This document shows positions 10,204 to 20,619 of a stretch of 64,000 nt of DNA, piece after piece. Under the pieces are notes generated by a model. That model was given only the letters and a program-made list of their open reading frames with translations. It searched no databases and was not told the DNA's origin. Positions within the stretch are counted from its first letter, which is position 1, and every line of letters begins with the position of its first letter. A program made the translations under genes and the position numbers. Where the stretch lies: assembly GCA_021736985.1 (NCBI GenBank), contig JAIPEW010000002.1, forward strand, positions 62,001-126,000. Direction: 5' to 3'. Source of the stretch: Clostridiales bacterium (GTDB taxonomy: Bacteria > Bacillota > Desulfotomaculia > Desulfotomaculales > VENG01).

Positions 10204-11205
10204 TTACACCATTCCCTGGTAACTATAAAGACCTATTAATGCAAGGAAAACTGATACTATCCAAAAAGAAAACACAATTATATTTTCTCCCCAGCCTAGA
10301 AGTTCAAAGTGATGGTGCAGGGGACTCATGCGAAAGACCCTTCGCCGAAAAAATTTGAAACTAAAGACCTGTATCATAACAGAAAGAGCTTCAATTACGT
10401 AAATTCCACCTATAACAACTAAGAACAGCTCACTCTCCGTTATGATTGATACCGCTCCAAGGCCGCCTCCCAGGGCCAAAGAACCCGTGTCGCCCATAAA
10501 TATCCTAGCTGGATACCTATTATAAAATAAAAATCCCAGGCAACCTCCTACTACGGAAGCCATAACTATAGACACCCCGGGCTGTGCAGATAAAATACCT
10601 ATTATAGCGTAAGCTGCTGCAACTGCAGTAGTAACGCCCGCTGCCAACCCATCTAAGCCGTCAGTAAGATTAACTGCGTTTGCAGCCCCTACAATTACCA
10701 GTATACTAAACAATATGTAGAGTAAATAACCAAAATGCAGGTGAACTACACCTGTAGAAAAAATATTAGAAAAAGGGATACTAACAGAAGTATCACGGCC
10801 TAAATAAGTCAATGCTGCAGACGCAACCAGGCCTGCCAGAAAAACTTGTCCAAATAATTTTTCCCGGGCACGTAATCCCAGGGATCGCTTTAAAACAACC
10901 TTGATAAAATCATCCAGTAAGCCAATTAATCCAAAACCTAAAAAGGCAACAGCAATAATTATAGCCTCTTTATCCTTGGTTAGCCACAGTGTAGACAGTA
11001 CAATTCCAATTAAAAATATAATACCGCCCATGGTAGGCGTTCCTGCTTTTTTCATATGGCGAGAAGGACCTTCATTGCGGATATTCTGACCAAACTTTAG
11101 CCGCGTCAAAACTGGAATAGCAACCGGTCCCAGAAGAACTGTAATTATCAGTGATATCAAGAATGCTTTACCCATTAAATTTACAGCATACTGTTCCATT
11201 GTCAC
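10204..11205 (-). CDS. mraY: Phospho-N-acetylmuramoyl-pentapeptide transferase
   Basis: GTPTMGGIIFL, NLTDGLDGLA, FMGDTGSLALGG, SPLHHHFELLGW. Confidence 0.97.
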   Translation of the reverse strand: MTMEQYAVNLMGKAFLISLIITVLLGPVAIPVLTRLKFGQNIRNEGPSRHMKKAGTPTMGGIIFLIGIVLSTLWLTKDKEAIIIAVAFLGFGLIGLLDDFIKVVLKRSLGLRAREKLFGQVFLAGLVASAALTYLGRDTSVSIPFSNIFSTGVVHLHFGYLLYILFSILVIVGAANAVNLTDGLDGLAAGVTTAVAAAYAIIGILSAQPGVSIVMASVVGGCLGFLFYNRYPARIFMGDTGSLALGGGLGAVSIITESELFLVVIGGIYVIEALSVMIQVFSFKFFRRRVFRMSPLHHHFELLGWGENIIVFSFWIVSVFLALIGLYSYQGMV

Positions 11206-11454
11206 CTTATCCTTTGTCTAATATATATTATAATTACTGCTAGTTTAAAATGTGCTTTCACCAAAAGGACCAGTGGATTTTCAAAAGGTAGAGAAATCTA
11301 CATTGCTTAGCCCGTCAAATCCCGAAAACTGAGCCTATCAGGGCGTAAAATTACAAGAAGTATCGTTGAGTTACACCAGGCTATATTTTCTGCTCTCAAT
11401 AATACGGATTCTGCTAAAAGAAACCACCGAGCACCCCAGGCTGCAAAGTAAGTG

Positions 11455-12849
11455 CTATAATCCGTTGTGAGCAGATACTCGTAGGCGATTTAATAAAAAA
11501 TCAGCAATATATTCCATACGCTTTCCGCGAGAACCTTTAACCAGTATTATATCTCCCTGTTTTAATATACTATCAAGCACATTCTGTACTTGTTCGTGAG
11601 TACTGCAGCGGTATATACTGCTATCCGCCATACCAGCTTTTTCTGCTCCCAGGGAAATATCTTCTGCTAATTCTCCCAGTGTAATTAAATATTGTATGCC
11701 AAAATGTTTTACTGCCATTCCAACTTTTGTATGTTTATCCCTGCTTTCAGAACCCAATTCCAACATATCGCCCAAAACTGCTATTGCCCTTCGCCCTCCT
11801 GCTCTTTCATCGAGCGCCTGAAGAGCGGCAACCATGGAATGCGGGTTAGCATTATACGCATCATTTATAATAATATAATCCCTGGTCTCTAAAACTTCCA
11901 TGCGCATACCGGAAAACTTACAATACCTTAATCCCCGGGCAATATCCTGGTAATTAACTTGCAGTTCTCTCCCTACAGCAATTGCCGCCAGGGCATTATG
12001 TATATTATGAATTCCGTTTAACGGGACATATATTTGTTCCCTTTTATTTCCGTAAACACATGTAAAAGTGTTTCCTCCAGTCGTACAATTAATATCTTCA
12101 GCATATAAGTCAACATCTTTACTGTCATAATATATTATTTTCCCCTTACAGCGATGTGCTTCTTCATATAGATAAGGGCATTCACCGTTTAACACTGCAA
12201 ACCCGCTAACAGGTATATGGTCCAACAGCTCAGCTTTGCACCTGGCTATATTCTGCACAGAACCCAGCCTTTCCAAGTGGGCTTCTGATATATTAGTAAC
12301 TACTCCTGCAGTAGGCTTAGAAATCTCACACAGAGTATCAACTTCTCCAAAACCGCGCATTGCCATTTCAACTACAACTGCACTGTATGTATCATCTAAC
12401 TGCAGTAAAGTAAGAGGAAGACCAATTTCATTATTAAAATTACCCATGGTTTTTAATACTTTGTATTTTTGCGCAAGTACAGAGGATATCATATCCTTCG
12501 TTGTAGTCTTCCCACTACTTCCGGTAATTCCAACAACAGGCACGTCAAATTGTTCACGGTTATACCGGGCCAGATCTTGCAGTGCCTTTAAAGTATCATT
12601 AACCTTTATAACAGGCACTTGTATATCGTGGTTATATTCTTCAACAATTAATGCTCCTGCAGCAGCATCCACTGCATGCTGCAAAAAATTATGACCATCG
12701 TAATTCTCTCCACGAAGTGCGATAAAGAGTTCCCCGGAGTTAATCGTACGGGTATCCGTAGAAACTGAATTTAACTGGACCCGGGCCCCTCCTCCTACAA
12801 GCTCTCCTTTTACAGCACTACATATTTCTTCTAACGTGAAAGCTTTCAA
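11455..12849 (-). CDS. murF: UDP-N-acetylmuramoyl-tripeptide--D-alanyl-D-alanine ligase
   Basis: GITGSSGKTTTKDM, NDAYNANPHSM. Confidence 0.95.
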   Translation of the reverse strand: MKAFTLEEICSAVKGELVGGGARVQLNSVSTDTRTINSGELFIALRGENYDGHNFLQHAVDAAAGALIVEEYNHDIQVPVIKVNDTLKALQDLARYNREQFDVPVVGITGSSGKTTTKDMISSVLAQKYKVLKTMGNFNNEIGLPLTLLQLDDTYSAVVVEMAMRGFGEVDTLCEISKPTAGVVTNISEAHLERLGSVQNIARCKAELLDHIPVSGFAVLNGECPYLYEEAHRCKGKIIYYDSKDVDLYAEDINCTTGGNTFTCVYGNKREQIYVPLNGIHNIHNALAAIAVGRELQVNYQDIARGLRYCKFSGMRMEVLETRDYIIINDAYNANPHSMVAALQALDERAGGRRAIAVLGDMLELGSESRDKHTKVGMAVKHFGIQYLITLGELAEDISLGAEKAGMADSSIYRCSTHEQVQNVLDSILKQGDIILVKGSRGKRMEYIADFLLNRLRVSAHNGL

Positions 12850-14309
12850 CTACTTTCACCACCTGTTTTATTTAAAGCTTTAATAACCTCTTCATGGTCA
12901 TCAAAATGAAAGCGCTGCCCGTTAATTTCTTGATAATCTTCATGGCCTTTTCCTGCTATAATAATCACATCACCTGATTCAGCTGTATCCACTGCGTAAT
13001 TTATCGCACTTCGCCTGTCAGTTATAATAATGTAATTTGCATTTCCCATTTCTTTAATACCTTCTACAACATCACTGATAATTTTCTCAGGATCTTCAGT
13101 ACGTGGATTATCAGAAGTAACAATTAATACATCACTAAATTCAGCGCCGATTTTACCCATTACCGGCCGTTTAGTAGAATCACGGTCACCACCACACCCA
13201 AATACTGTTATGAGACGCCCTTTAACAAACTCCCCGGCTGTATAAAAAATATTCTGCAGCCCGTCAGGGGTATGAGCATAATCTATAATTATACCAAAAT
13301 CCTGACCCCTATTTATAAGTTGAAAGCGGCCGGGAACACCTTGAATTTTTTCAAGGGCATTTTTAATAACACTAAAATCAATATCTTCAGCTTTACCTGC
13401 TGCAAAAGCAGCCAGGGCATTGTATACGTTAAATTTACCTGTCATTTGCAAATGTACGCAAGCGCTGTCCCGGTCGCTCTTAATTATAAAAAACACACCG
13501 TGAGGAGTAATCTCAATGTCTTCAGCTATTATATCTGCGCTGCTATCTATTCCATAGGTAATAACTTGATTGCTGCAGCTATCTATAATTTGTGCAGCAT
13601 ATTCACTGTCAGCATTTATAACAGATATCTTAGAACAAGCAAATAATTTTTGTTTTGCAGACAGATAATCCTGCATATCTTCGTGAAAATCCAAATGATC
13701 TTGAGTTATGTTTGTAAAAACTCCCACATCAAAGCTGCATCCAGACACCCTTTTTAATGCAAGCGCATGCGAGCTTACTTCCATAATAACTGCCCGGGTA
13801 TCTTCAGCTGCCATTTCATTCAAGAGTTTTTGCAGGTCTGCCGATTCAGGTGTAGTGTGTTGAACAGGCAACACTTTTTGTCCAACCATATTTTGTATAG
13901 TACCTATTAATCCTGTTTTTGTTCCCGCTTCTTTTAATACCGCATTAATCATATGAGTAATAGTAGTTTTTCCATTAGTACCAGTTACTCCGATCATTTT
14001 TAACCTTGAAGCAGGAAAATTATAGAAACGGGCAGATATTAAAGCTAATCCCTCACGAGTATTACAAATTCGGGCCCAGCTAGTATTCTCCGGTATATCT
14101 ACATTCTTTTGTATAACTACAGCTGACGCGCCTTTTTCCACTGCATCTTTTATGAAAATGTGCCCGTCAGTTTGAAACCCCTCAACAGCTATAAACAAGC
14201 AACCATCTTTTACTTGCCTGGAATCATATGCTATTCCTTTTATATCAACATCTAACCCGAGATTGCTGTCCAGTAATTTCAAATCCTGCATTAACTGGCT
14301 TAACTTCAA
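12846..14309 (-). CDS. murE: UDP-N-acetylmuramoyl-tripeptide synthetase
   Basis: GVTGTNGKTTITHM, EVSSHALAL, DYAHTPDGL, SDNPRTEDP (meso-DAP-type DNPR motif). Confidence 0.95.
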   Translation of the reverse strand: MKLSQLMQDLKLLDSNLGLDVDIKGIAYDSRQVKDGCLFIAVEGFQTDGHIFIKDAVEKGASAVVIQKNVDIPENTSWARICNTREGLALISARFYNFPASRLKMIGVTGTNGKTTITHMINAVLKEAGTKTGLIGTIQNMVGQKVLPVQHTTPESADLQKLLNEMAAEDTRAVIMEVSSHALALKRVSGCSFDVGVFTNITQDHLDFHEDMQDYLSAKQKLFACSKISVINADSEYAAQIIDSCSNQVITYGIDSSADIIAEDIEITPHGVFFIIKSDRDSACVHLQMTGKFNVYNALAAFAAGKAEDIDFSVIKNALEKIQGVPGRFQLINRGQDFGIIIDYAHTPDGLQNIFYTAGEFVKGRLITVFGCGGDRDSTKRPVMGKIGAEFSDVLIVTSDNPRTEDPEKIISDVVEGIKEMGNANYIIITDRRSAINYAVDTAESGDVIIIAGKGHEDYQEINGQRFHFDDHEEVIKALNKTGGESS

Positions 14310-14349
14310 AACAATTCCCCCTGGTCAAACGGTATTAACAGTCTTCACA

Positions 14350-16494
14350 TTATTCCTCCGTGTTTGACTCTTCTTGTTCTCCGGTAGTACTAAATTTAAC
14401 TTTTAAAAATGTCCCCCGGGGAACTCTGCTTTCTGGCTTAATATCCTGTTTTACAACTACTCCATCACCTTCGGGTTCTATATACAGATCAATCTTTTCC
14501 AATATGTTAGCGGCTTCATCCTTAGAAAGACCGGTCAAATCCGGCACAGTAACCTTCTTCTGATTTTCTACTGCGGATGAAACTGTATTAATAATTACTT
14601 TTGTTCCTTTATATACACTTGCCCCTTGCTGGGGCACCTGGTAATAAACAATGTTACCCTTTCCACATATTTCAACTTCTAGACCCAGGGTTTCCAACTT
14701 TTGTTGAGCTTCTACCAAAGTGTGGTTTACCACGTTGGGAACTTCTACTTTTTCCTTTGGCGGGTCAACCTCCCAAAAATTTTTCTTAGGTTTCACTAAT
14801 CCCGGTATCTCAGGTATTTTAAGATACTTGAGCGTGTCTTTAGCGATAGCCTGAAAAACCGGTGCAGCCACCAATCCTCCAAAGTACTTACCACCCTTGG
14901 GTTCTGCAATCATTACCAGTATAGCAACCTCAGGATCATCAGCAGGAGCAAAACCGGCAAATGAAGATACGTATTTCCCTTTTACATATCCCCTATCTCC
15001 AACAACTTGTGCAGTACCTGTTTTTCCGGCTACACGGTATCCTTCCACAAAAGCATTCCTGCCAGTACCATTAGAAACTACTTTTTCCAGGAGATCCCTC
15101 AGCTTTTCCGAAGTTTCCGTTGAAATTACCTGCCTGATTATTTCTGGTTCAAATTGTTTTACAGTTTTTCCCGAGTGAGAGTTAATATGATCAACTAGGT
15201 ACGGTTTGATTAGTTTACCGCCATTGGCTGCCGCAGAAACTGCAGTAATTAATTGTATGGGTGTAACTGCAATGGATTGACCAATAGCCATAGTAGCAAT
15301 ATTTAACTTGGTAGCATTTTTATTCGGTATCATTATTCCCCTGGCTTCACCGGGCAAATTTATCCCAGTTCTTTTACCAAACCCGTACTTATTAATATAA
15401 TTATAAAAGCGATCTTTACCCAGCTCTAATCCTACTTCAACAAACCCCGGGTTGCATGAATTTTGTACTACTTCTTCAAAAGTTTGAGTACCATGACCGC
15501 CTGATTTCCAACAACGAATTTTACGATCTGCTACACTTATATAACCCGGATCATGAAACTCATCATCCGGCTTAACTGCTCCTACTTCCAGTGCAGAAGA
15601 TGCAGTAATAATTTTAAAAGTCGAACCTGGTTCATAATTATACCATATAGCAGGATTACGGTCCCATGTTTCTTTGGATATTGATTTCCAGTTATTACAG
15701 TTAAAAGTGGGGCGATTTCCCATGGCTAATATTTTACCAGAATCTGGATCCATAACTAAGCCTACTGCCATTTTAGGGTCATATTCACTAACAACTTTGT
15801 CTAGTTCTCTTTCTACAAAAAACTGTATCGTTTTGTCCAGGGTAAGCGTTAAATCATTACCAGGTACCGGATCCTGATAGTCCTGCATTGGTTCAGGAAT
15901 TTCCCTACCCATAGCATCATGCTCTATGACAATGCGTCCGGGTTTTCCCCTGAGTTCATCATCAAAACTTTTCTCCAGCCCCAATAACCCCTGGTTATCC
16001 ACACCTGTAAATCCAAGCAAGTGAGCAGCAAAACCATCATAAAGATAGCAGCGCTCACTTTCCTCAACAATTTTTATACCTTTTATATTTAAATTTTGTA
16101 TCTCCCGGGCAACTTTAGCATCAACTTTTCGTTTTATCCACTCAAACGCACTCTTCCTCGTAACCTTTTTATATATTAGTTCCTCATCCATGTCTAAAAC
16201 AGTGCTTAATTCTTTTGATGCCTTCCGCTTGTTTTTTACCTGGTTAGGAAAAGCAGATATTGAATCCACGCTAATACTGGCAACTAATTCATTACCATTA
16301 CGATCTAATATTGCCCCCCTGTGAGCTTCAACTGGTATATCGCGCATGCGCGTTTCTGATGCCTTTTCTTTTAACTCTTCTCCTTGAACAAATTGGATCC
16401 ATACCAACCTGAATAACAAAATAAAAAAAACAAGTACAGACGCAAGCAAGACCCACGCCAAACGTCTACGTACCAATATATTTGTACTGCGCAT
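14350..16494 (-). CDS. spoVD: SpoVD/FtsI-type class B penicillin-binding protein with two C-terminal PASTA domains
   Basis: EPGSTFKIITA (SxxK), SCN, KTGTAQ motifs; two PASTA-like repeats (VPNVVNHTLVEAQQKLETLGL; VPDLTGLSKDEAANILEKIDL). Confidence 0.92.
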   Translation of the reverse strand: MRSTNILVRRRLAWVLLASVLVFFILLFRLVWIQFVQGEELKEKASETRMRDIPVEAHRGAILDRNGNELVASISVDSISAFPNQVKNKRKASKELSTVLDMDEELIYKKVTRKSAFEWIKRKVDAKVAREIQNLNIKGIKIVEESERCYLYDGFAAHLLGFTGVDNQGLLGLEKSFDDELRGKPGRIVIEHDAMGREIPEPMQDYQDPVPGNDLTLTLDKTIQFFVERELDKVVSEYDPKMAVGLVMDPDSGKILAMGNRPTFNCNNWKSISKETWDRNPAIWYNYEPGSTFKIITASSALEVGAVKPDDEFHDPGYISVADRKIRCWKSGGHGTQTFEEVVQNSCNPGFVEVGLELGKDRFYNYINKYGFGKRTGINLPGEARGIMIPNKNATKLNIATMAIGQSIAVTPIQLITAVSAAANGGKLIKPYLVDHINSHSGKTVKQFEPEIIRQVISTETSEKLRDLLEKVVSNGTGRNAFVEGYRVAGKTGTAQVVGDRGYVKGKYVSSFAGFAPADDPEVAILVMIAEPKGGKYFGGLVAAPVFQAIAKDTLKYLKIPEIPGLVKPKKNFWEVDPPKEKVEVPNVVNHTLVEAQQKLETLGLEVEICGKGNIVYYQVPQQGASVYKGTKVIINTVSSAVENQKKVTVPDLTGLSKDEAANILEKIDLYIEPEGDGVVVKQDIKPESRVPRGTFLKVKFSTTGEQEESNTEE

Positions 16495-16518
16495 GCATTA
16501 CCTCCCCCAGCCTAATTT

Positions 16519-17031
16519 TTAACTGGTAGAAGTATTTCCCTTTACTTGTTCTACTAAGTTAGTAAAAGCTTCTATAATCCAGTTTTTTTTATCTGAACCG
16601 GAAAACGATTTTTTTTCTAGAGCAGGTGCATTTGTTTTAGATGATTTTTCATTTTCATTATCCATATTAACAGAAACCATAATTGTATCTTTACTTTCCG
16701 GCTTAATCATTCCCAGTTGGTTAGATGCTACTCTTTCAATTCTTTCTAACGAAGAAAGCTTAACAATCTCTCCCTGCATAGAATCAGCTTCTTTTTGCAG
16801 CGTTTCCAACTGGTTCTGTAAACTGTGAATACGGTAATTAATTACAAAAACCTGTGCATAATAAAAACTTATAATAGTTCCTATAATGAACGTAAGCAAA
16901 ACCATACCAGTCATCACTGCACGATGCCGCCTCGTAACAGCTTTTTTTCTCCTCTTAGTAACCCTTCTAATTTCTTCTTCATTGGTATAAGTTTCATAAT
17001 TATCGGGTAATTGTTCTCTCGCTACTATCAT
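16519..17031 (-). CDS. ftsL: FtsL/septum formation initiator-like protein
   Basis: Single TM plus short coiled coil, located between rsmH and spoVD. Confidence 0.75.
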   Translation of the reverse strand: MIVAREQLPDNYETYTNEEEIRRVTKRRKKAVTRRHRAVMTGMVLLTFIIGTIISFYYAQVFVINYRIHSLQNQLETLQKEADSMQGEIVKLSSLERIERVASNQLGMIKPESKDTIMVSVNMDNENEKSSKTNAPALEKKSFSGSDKKNWIIEAFTNLVEQVKGNTSTS

Positions 17032-17065
17032 AGCTTATTCACCTGCCCGCAATTTTAGAAGTTAT

Positions 17066-18010
17066 TTAAAGCTTCTCAGCTACACGCAGCTTAGCGCTGC
17101 GTGACTGCGGATTAGCATTTAATTCACTTTCTTCCGGCGTTATAGGACGCTTATTGATTAATTTTAATAAAGGTTTTTTACCACATACACATTGTGGAAA
17201 ATCAGGAGGGCATTCACAGGGATTTACTTGTTTACGAAAAAAATTTTTTACTATTCTATCCTCCAGAGAATGAAAACTTATTACACATAATCGTCCACCG
17301 GGTTTTAAAACCTGAACAGCAGCAGTAAGACCTTCTTCCAGGTTTTTTAATTCACTATTTACTGCTATCCTCAAAGCTTGAAAAGTCCGCTTGGCCGGGT
17401 GCGGCCCGTTTCTCCTTGCTCCTGATGGAATAGCAGCTTTAATAATCTCAACTAACTGTCCAGTACTTTCTATAGAAGACTGCTCTCTTTTTTTTACAAT
17501 AAAGTCTGCAATACGTGATGCCCATTTCTCTTCTCCGTATTTTTTTATAATGCTTGACAACTCGTTTTTAGGTGCATTTTTTATCAGATAAGCAGCAGTT
17601 TCTTTCTGAGAGGGATCCATGCGCATGTCAAGTGGTGCATCCTTCATATACGAAAAACCCCGCTCAGGATTATCAAGCTGGTACGAACTCACTCCAAGGT
17701 CAAACATAACACCATCTACTTCATACATTTCCATTCTTTCAAGAACAAATGCTAATTCACTAAAATTTGCTTTATTTAAATATAATCTTTCCTTATAATC
17801 TACAAGCCTTCGGGATACTTCTTTCAAAGCTTCAGGGTCACGATCTAATGCAATAAGAGACCCCTCCGGGACTGTACGCCGGAGTATCTCCTCCCCGTGT
17901 CCTCCGCCACCTGCAGTACAATCTACATATACCCCAGAAAAATTTATCAACAATTTATTCATAACTTCTTCCAGCATTACAGGTGTATGAGAAAAATTTA
18001 CCAGTGTCAC
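17066..18010 (-). CDS. rsmH: 16S rRNA (cytosine(1402)-N4)-methyltransferase
   Basis: [47 protein letters not shown]. Confidence 0.96.
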   Translation of the reverse strand: MTLVNFSHTPVMLEEVMNKLLINFSGVYVDCTAGGGGHGEEILRRTVPEGSLIALDRDPEALKEVSRRLVDYKERLYLNKANFSELAFVLERMEMYEVDGVMFDLGVSSYQLDNPERGFSYMKDAPLDMRMDPSQKETAAYLIKNAPKNELSSIIKKYGEEKWASRIADFIVKKREQSSIESTGQLVEIIKAAIPSGARRNGPHPAKRTFQALRIAVNSELKNLEEGLTAAVQVLKPGGRLCVISFHSLEDRIVKNFFRKQVNPCECPPDFPQCVCGKKPLLKLINKRPITPEESELNANPQSRSAKLRVAEKL

Positions 18011-18026
18011 AAATTTTACCCCGTTT

Positions 18027-18464
18027 CTAAATTCTTATATCCAAATCTTCTATTTTTTCAGCAATATCTTCAACTGAAGAAACTGCATCTTTATTATAAA
18101 CTTCCCAGCGCTCTCTATTCCATATTTCCACTCTAAAAGAAACACCAATTACCACAACGTCTTTTTCAATACCTGCGTATTCTCTCAAGTTAGCTGGTAC
18201 TAATATTCTACCCTGTTTATCAATTTCACACTCAGCAGCCCCTGAGAAAAAAAAGCGGGTAAAAGCACGTGCATCAGATCGCGTCATAGGAAGAGCTCTC
18301 ATCTTTTGTTCCAATATTTTCCATTCATCCATAGGGTAAATAAATAGGCAAGTATCAAGTCCTTTTGTTAAAATAAACTTTTCTCCCAAGCCCTCTCTAA
18401 AAGAGGAAGGTATAATTAATCTACCTTTTTTATCTACTATATGTTGGTGCTCTCCTAAAAACAC
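18027..18464 (-). CDS. mraZ: Transcriptional regulator MraZ (start re-assigned to GTG at 18464)
   Basis: V(M)[23 protein letters not shown] and [18 protein letters not shown] (two SpoVT/AbrB-like repeats). The track's start at 18500 overlaps the operator repeats and adds 12 non-homologous residues. Confidence 0.92.
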   Translation of the reverse strand: MFLGEHQHIVDKKGRLIIPSSFREGLGEKFILTKGLDTCLFIYPMDEWKILEQKMRALPMTRSDARAFTRFFFSGAAECEIDKQGRILVPANLREYAGIEKDVVVIGVSFRVEIWNRERWEVYNKDAVSSVEDIAEKIEDLDIRI

Positions 18465-18486
18465 ATTGGCACACCCCACAGTAAAG

Positions 18487-18521
18487 CCACTTTTAACCAC
18501 TTTACTCCACTTTGTACCACT
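18487..18521 (-). promoter_or_regulatory. MraZ operator: four AGTGG repeats at exactly 10-bp spacing
   Basis: Minus strand reads aAGTGGtacaaAGTGGagtaaAGTGGttaaaAGTGGc; plus-strand CCACT at 18487, 18497, 18507 and 18517. Matches the known MraZ operator design of short GTGG-type boxes with 10-bp periodicity. Confidence 0.85.
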
Positions 18522-18569
18522 TATTATTCAATACAAAATTGTTAAATCCTTTTTTTTAAATAAAAAAAA

Positions 18570-18593
18570 CCAGAACATGTTAACATGTTCTGG
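18570..18593. terminator. Bidirectional intrinsic terminator-like perfect palindrome
   Basis: CCAGAACATGTTAACATGTTCTGG flanked by A-run on the left and T-run on the right. Confidence 0.8.
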
Positions 18594-18616
18594 TTTTTAA
18601 AATTTATTTTTTATAC

Positions 18617-19399
18617 TTACCTATTATAAAATGAGCTAATCAATTCAGGAGCAGCAAGTTGAACTGCTTTGTCTAAATCTTTTCCAACATCTTCAGGAGA
18701 ATGAGCATCTGAACCCAAGGTAAACTTGATCCCCTGATTAATACATTCTTGTACGAATAAATAATGGGGGTAAATTTCTCCTACAGGTGCACGTAAACCA
18801 GAAGTATTTAATTCTACTTTGACACCGGCATTTTTAAATACACTTGAAGTTTCTCTATACAAATTATTTATGTTTTGACGTGGTACATAACCAAATTTTT
18901 TTATCAAATCAGGATGTGCCATTATATCAAACAATTTTGACCGGGCAGCTTGCTTTAATAGTGCAAAATATTTATAGTACAATTTTTCTATATCCATATA
19001 AGAATACTTTTTTACTTGTGAAGGGTTATCAAATCCCCACCCGTCAATATAGTGAACTGAACCTAGTACATAATCAAAAGGATAATTGAACAATATTTGC
19101 TTAAGTTTTTCTTCTTCACCCGGTATATAGTCAGCCTCAATGCCAAGCCATATTGTTATATCCTTAAATCTTTCTCTTAAATCTTCAACTTCATTAACGT
19201 ATTCTGGAAGCTCATTCATAGTCATAGCCAGTTCAGGATCTCTCTCTTCTTCGGGCAGCCAGTACATAGGAATATGATCAGCAAAACCTATTTCTACAAT
19301 TCCCTTTGCCCGTGCTGCATTAACATATTCCTCCATAGTACCCCTGGCATGTCCACACCGAGCAGTATGCAAATGGTAATCTATTAACAAAACTTCCAC
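18617..19399 (-). CDS. PHP-domain phosphoesterase, histidinol-phosphatase (HisJ-like) family
   Basis: DYHLHTARCGHARG, GFADHIP, GSVHYIDGW, LGSDAHSPEDVG. Confidence 0.85.
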   Translation of the reverse strand: MEVLLIDYHLHTARCGHARGTMEEYVNAARAKGIVEIGFADHIPMYWLPEEERDPELAMTMNELPEYVNEVEDLRERFKDITIWLGIEADYIPGEEEKLKQILFNYPFDYVLGSVHYIDGWGFDNPSQVKKYSYMDIEKLYYKYFALLKQAARSKLFDIMAHPDLIKKFGYVPRQNINNLYRETSSVFKNAGVKVELNTSGLRAPVGEIYPHYLFVQECINQGIKFTLGSDAHSPEDVGKDLDKAVQLAAPELISSFYNR

Positions 19400-19400
19400 C

Positions 19401-20468
19401 TCAACTGCCCATAAGTTTTTCTGAAACTTCCCTGGTTAAGCGATATATTTGTTCACTCAATTCAGCCTCTAGAGTTCCAGTTCCACAAGCAGGGGTTATT
19501 AAGCACTGTTGTTTTATAAGATCTCGATCTATATCTCTTTTTTGTAACTCCCGCCAAATTTCATCCAGGCGGGCCAACAATGTTTCAGCAGTTTCCTCAA
19601 AAGACTCTACACTAGTTGGAGTAATTCCCCATGCTAGAATACCGCCTTTATTTAAAAAATCCTTTAGTTCCTGTACAGTTGGAAGCAGCGACATGCCGAA
19701 ATTATAACAGTCCAGGTTTACAATTTCTAAATTAGATTCAAAAAGAATAGACCAATCTATAGCATCACAGGAATGCAGCCCGGCATATCCGCCTTCAGAA
19801 TGTACAGACTTTGCTATTGCATTAATATCTTTTTTAATCATATCCCTGGTTATCGTAATATGAGTCCCTTTACCATACATACTTATAGCAGGCTCATCAA
19901 AAAAAAATATAACGGGAAGTCCAAATTGACTTAAAACTCTGGCCTGCCAGCGAGCGTGCATGGACAATGCTTTTACTAATATATCTCTTAGTTGTTCTTC
20001 GTAATAACATATACGCCCTTCTGCATCTTTTAATTGGAAACCTACTGTAAGCGGGCCGGCCATTTGTCCCTTTAAATACCTGGCACTTCCTGTTCCCTTC
20101 TCTTTTAACCTGTTTATAAATGCATAAAAACCTGTGGCAGAACTTTTTGGAATCGCGAACTGGTCAAGCGCCTCATTATTTCCCTGCTCTGCTTCCAGGT
20201 AAGTACTGTAAAAATCAGTCATTTTTTCTGACCAATTAGCACTTGATGTATTAAAGTATGCCTTATTATTCTCTACAACTAATAATCCCTTTTCTACGAG
20301 AGGATTTAAAACCTGGTATACAAAACCTTCTTCATTTCCTCTCATAGGTAATTGAGGCCAGTGTGGTATTTTAGGCAAACCTTTAAATATAAGTGAAAGG
20401 GCTTTTTCCGGCTCGGTGAATGGCATGCTGCCCACCCCTGTAGCCATACATTCCGGGTTAAAAGTCAT
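19401..20468 (-). CDS. Methionine synthase (MetE C-terminal)/UROD-like TIM-barrel protein
   Basis: ATGVGSMPFTEPEKAL..., GLHSCDAIDWSILFES, ITPACGTGTL resemble the cobalamin-independent methionine synthase/UROD-like superfamily. Confidence 0.7.
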   Translation of the reverse strand: MTFNPECMATGVGSMPFTEPEKALSLIFKGLPKIPHWPQLPMRGNEEGFVYQVLNPLVEKGLLVVENNKAYFNTSSANWSEKMTDFYSTYLEAEQGNNEALDQFAIPKSSATGFYAFINRLKEKGTGSARYLKGQMAGPLTVGFQLKDAEGRICYYEEQLRDILVKALSMHARWQARVLSQFGLPVIFFFDEPAISMYGKGTHITITRDMIKKDINAIAKSVHSEGGYAGLHSCDAIDWSILFESNLEIVNLDCYNFGMSLLPTVQELKDFLNKGGILAWGITPTSVESFEETAETLLARLDEIWRELQKRDIDRDLIKQQCLITPACGTGTLEAELSEQIYRLTREVSEKLMGS

Positions 20469-20619
20469 ATTAATCCTCTCCTTATCGTTAAATAAATAAC
20501 GCCGTACGAACGCCGGCGTATACCATGATAATATATCTTCTTTGGTTTTATGTCAAAATGGCCTAATATTAATTAATCAGCTAGTGGCAATTCTAATAGC
20601 TATTTAAAGTTGCTGGCTG

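Noticed and set aside
20495-20525. GC-rich inverted repeat (AACGCCG...CGGCGTA) upstream of the MetE/UROD-like gene considered as a SAM-type riboswitch
   Set aside because: No S-box, T-box or other riboswitch core motifs could be recognised; too short.
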